Assembly: GCA_014871385.1 (NCBI GenBank)
Contig: CM026427.1
Coordinates: 16,066,930-16,130,929 of the forward strand
DNA length: 64,000 nucleotides
Direction: 5' to 3'
Source: Ceratodon purpureus
Taxonomy: Eukaryota > Streptophyta > Bryopsida > Pseudoditrichales > Ditrichaceae
A program made the position numbers and the translations under genes. Numbering within the stretch: the stretch's first letter is position 1; the number at the start of each line of letters is the position of its first letter. The notes under the pieces were generated by a model, which worked only from the letters and a program-made list of their open reading frames with translations, ran no database searches and had not been told where the DNA came from. Positions 61,655 through 64,000 of the stretch are shown one piece after another.

Positions 61655-64000
61655 GTGGTGGCAAAGAGTGGGCACTAAGCAGATGACATATTTTAATAGA
61701 AATGATGCCAAATTAGCAAGATTGAATTACTATTTCTTATGTATCAATGCAACTTGTGAGAGCATCATTAGATTCTATATTTTCAAAAGCAAACAAATAA
61801 GAGGAAATTACATAGTTCAATGTAAAGGTAGATCGGATATGGCTATGCAATCCAAAGCATGAATGACAAGAATCTTATTTTACTAGTTCTCTCACTTTAT
61901 CAAATCACTAGAAAGCAAAGGTAGAATCTCATCAACAAACTATCACCTTCAAATTATTGATGGCCTCCATTGTCATGCAACTAGCTTTTAAAAACTATCT
62001 AAATTTTAAAGTAATTCATCATCCAATGACTTACTTCAATATCTCCACCAATTAAAGCAAGATGAAATAGTATTTAATAGCTAAGTTACTACTATTTGCT
62101 AAAGTAGGATGCCAATATTTTCATGCTGGGAGTCTCTTTGTAGTTAAACACCATATTCGTTAAATTGAGACTTTTTGTGGTCTCAATTTAATGCTTGATT
62201 TTAGTTCTTTTATTGATTTCTTGATTAATCTTATATTTTTAACTGACTCTTTGTCTATATAATGGAAGGTTATCCTTGACTCAAGGATAATCTATAAATA
62301 AAAAGTTTGAAAAACATATGAATTTACCCAAAATAATTGCTAAAATTATAAGTAAAAAGTCTAAAAATGTGAAAATTGTCTCAAAATAACGAATATAGTC
62401 ATGTTATACCGGAGTCATTAGATCATATTCATTCAATATCCACTCTAGATTGGTAGCCAATACTTCATTGATTCTAGGTGTCAAAGTTGGATATTATCGC
62501 CAACACTCTTTTTCATATATAGTTCTAGTTAAACTCAATTGTTCTTTATTGTTTATTTGCTTGTAGGAAACTTTAAAGTTGTGGTGTCTATCATCACTAT
62601 ACTTTTGTACTAAAGATGAACGTAGAGCCAATAATCTTTGTGCAATATGGAAGATGTAGCCTAACTTCTCGTGTAGTTTATATTTTATATCTTTGATTTG
62701 TTCTTGATATGGGATAGTGGAATTCTTTACTTCTTTTAAACTTTGGCGCCAAAAATATGTCATGGTAATTTAATCTCCACTTCCCTTTAAGAATCAAGAT
62801 AAAAGGAAGAACATGAGAGTAGTCCAAACCAAGATCATGAAAATGGATTACAAAATCTAGGTGAAATTTGATGGTGCATGTAGGATTGAGCCATGGACTC
62901 TTGCAAATCGAGGGAGGAAAAAGAAACATTTAGATTGTCACCTATTAATTGTCTAAGTATATATCAAGGTCAGAGAATTCCATCATTTTTTTTTCTTGCA
63001 ACTTGCGTATAATGCCAAATGCCCAAGCACAAATTGCAAAAGTGGTATTGAATTTGATTCTCGGGTTTTGTATTTGTCAACGAACATCAATAATAGTGGT
63101 TCATTCTATCGCGTTTTATAGGTGTGCTTTGTTAATTAAAGAAGGTGCAAATTTGTGGTCTTGAAACAATCATTTTGACATTCTCAAAGGCATTGATGCC
63201 ATACCATGTACTCACTATCATCAATAAAATTACCATTTTAATCATCATTTAATAGTTTTTCTAATAATTTTTTTGAAGAATGTCATTTTGACTATTTGAT
63301 TTGTTTTTTGGCTTGATTGTTTGGTTGTTTGGATCTTGGACTGATGTTTGTGGAGCTTAGAACCACATTGGACTTAGGATTTGTGATGTCATTGTCAAGT
63401 TTTCCTCTTGAAATTTTAATACTGGCCATATAAGCCAAGAAGAAAATGTTGTAGTATCCAACAACATCTACGGTTTAAAATGGATTGCAACCAACAAACT
63501 TTGGTTTGTCAAATTTTGCAATAGCCGCTTTCCTACAATACATTCACACTAAGTGCAAATTTTTCATGATGATAAATTTTAGTGTAAACAAACAACAAAA
63601 TAGAGACCAAGGAATGTTGCCCACCACTTTGAAGATGCTTTTCTCCAATCCTCAAAGTTGTACATAAGGCAATGAAGTTGAGAGTAGATATCATGACTCT
63701 TGTATTATAAACAAACCATCAACTTTAGGCTCTTGATGTGAGCATCTTCGTATTTTTTCAAATGGCATTTTGGAGCAATTATAGACTTTTGGACTCTATG
63801 AAAACAACAATAGGGGGCATGAAAAGTAGTTTTGTCGCAATGGATCTTTGCAAACTTTAAAAAGCATTATCACATACAAACATTTGATTGAGCCTTAAAC
63901 TAATAACATATGGCTACTCAATCCTATTAAGTAGATTAATACATGGGATCCCTCAAACAATACCTACATATTACCTAAGAAGTTGAAGTTGGATCTAACT
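61655..64000. other. Intergenic, no gene recognised
   Basis: AT-rich DNA to the window end. There are two small hairpins: TTAAATTGAGAC with its complement (62160-62191), and TTATCCTT-GACTC-AAGGATAA (about 62270). No RNA or protein gene is supported. Confidence 0.45.

Overview
The window is nuclear DNA from a land plant. Its genes have GT-AG introns and encode plant families: CDKA with PSTAIRE, a UGT80-type sterol glucosyltransferase, an LRR receptor kinase and an F-box/kelch protein. Gene density is low (four confident protein genes plus one probable one in 64 kb). Intergenic DNA is AT-rich and full of small inverted-repeat elements and LINE fragments. I favour a bryophyte or lycophyte, but this is an inference from gene style and cannot be settled from the sequence alone.

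Layout. 0-6.6 kb: a TIR-flanked non-coding element (294-1158), a small multi-pass membrane protein gene (2312-2866) behind a 148-bp tandem duplication, and foldback elements. 6.6-9.7 kb: a complete eight-exon CDKA gene on the minus strand. 11.3-12.6 kb: two MITEs and a hairpin. 13.2-15.5 kb: a kinase-like pseudogene with a frameshift and a stop in the catalytic loop. 15.6-26.8 kb: AT-rich, gene-poor DNA with a (TA)n tract, a large foldback, a 27-bp TIR element and three arrays of an 11-bp-periodic GATAC motif. 26.86-32.32 kb: a 14-exon UGT80 gene. 32.8-33.6 kb: a segment duplicated at 42.9-43.7 kb. 34.0-35.5 kb: a two-exon F-box/kelch gene. 36.5-43.7 kb: foldback elements, a LINE 3' end, and a degenerate gene with an oxygenase-like signature and a duplicated 386-bp block. 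44.0-48.6 kb: a three-exon LRR receptor kinase. 48.6-64 kb: mostly non-coding, with two more GATAC arrays, 180-bp tandem units and a LINE remnant carrying a nested MITE.

The confident genes are unrelated housekeeping or signalling genes: cell cycle, sterol glycoside synthesis, ubiquitin ligase adaptor and receptor signalling. They form no operon or visible pathway cluster. The most unusual pattern is the dispersed GATAC family with an 11-bp period, seen at five places. The most unusual single residue is methionine at CDKA position 14, where the regulatory threonine normally sits.
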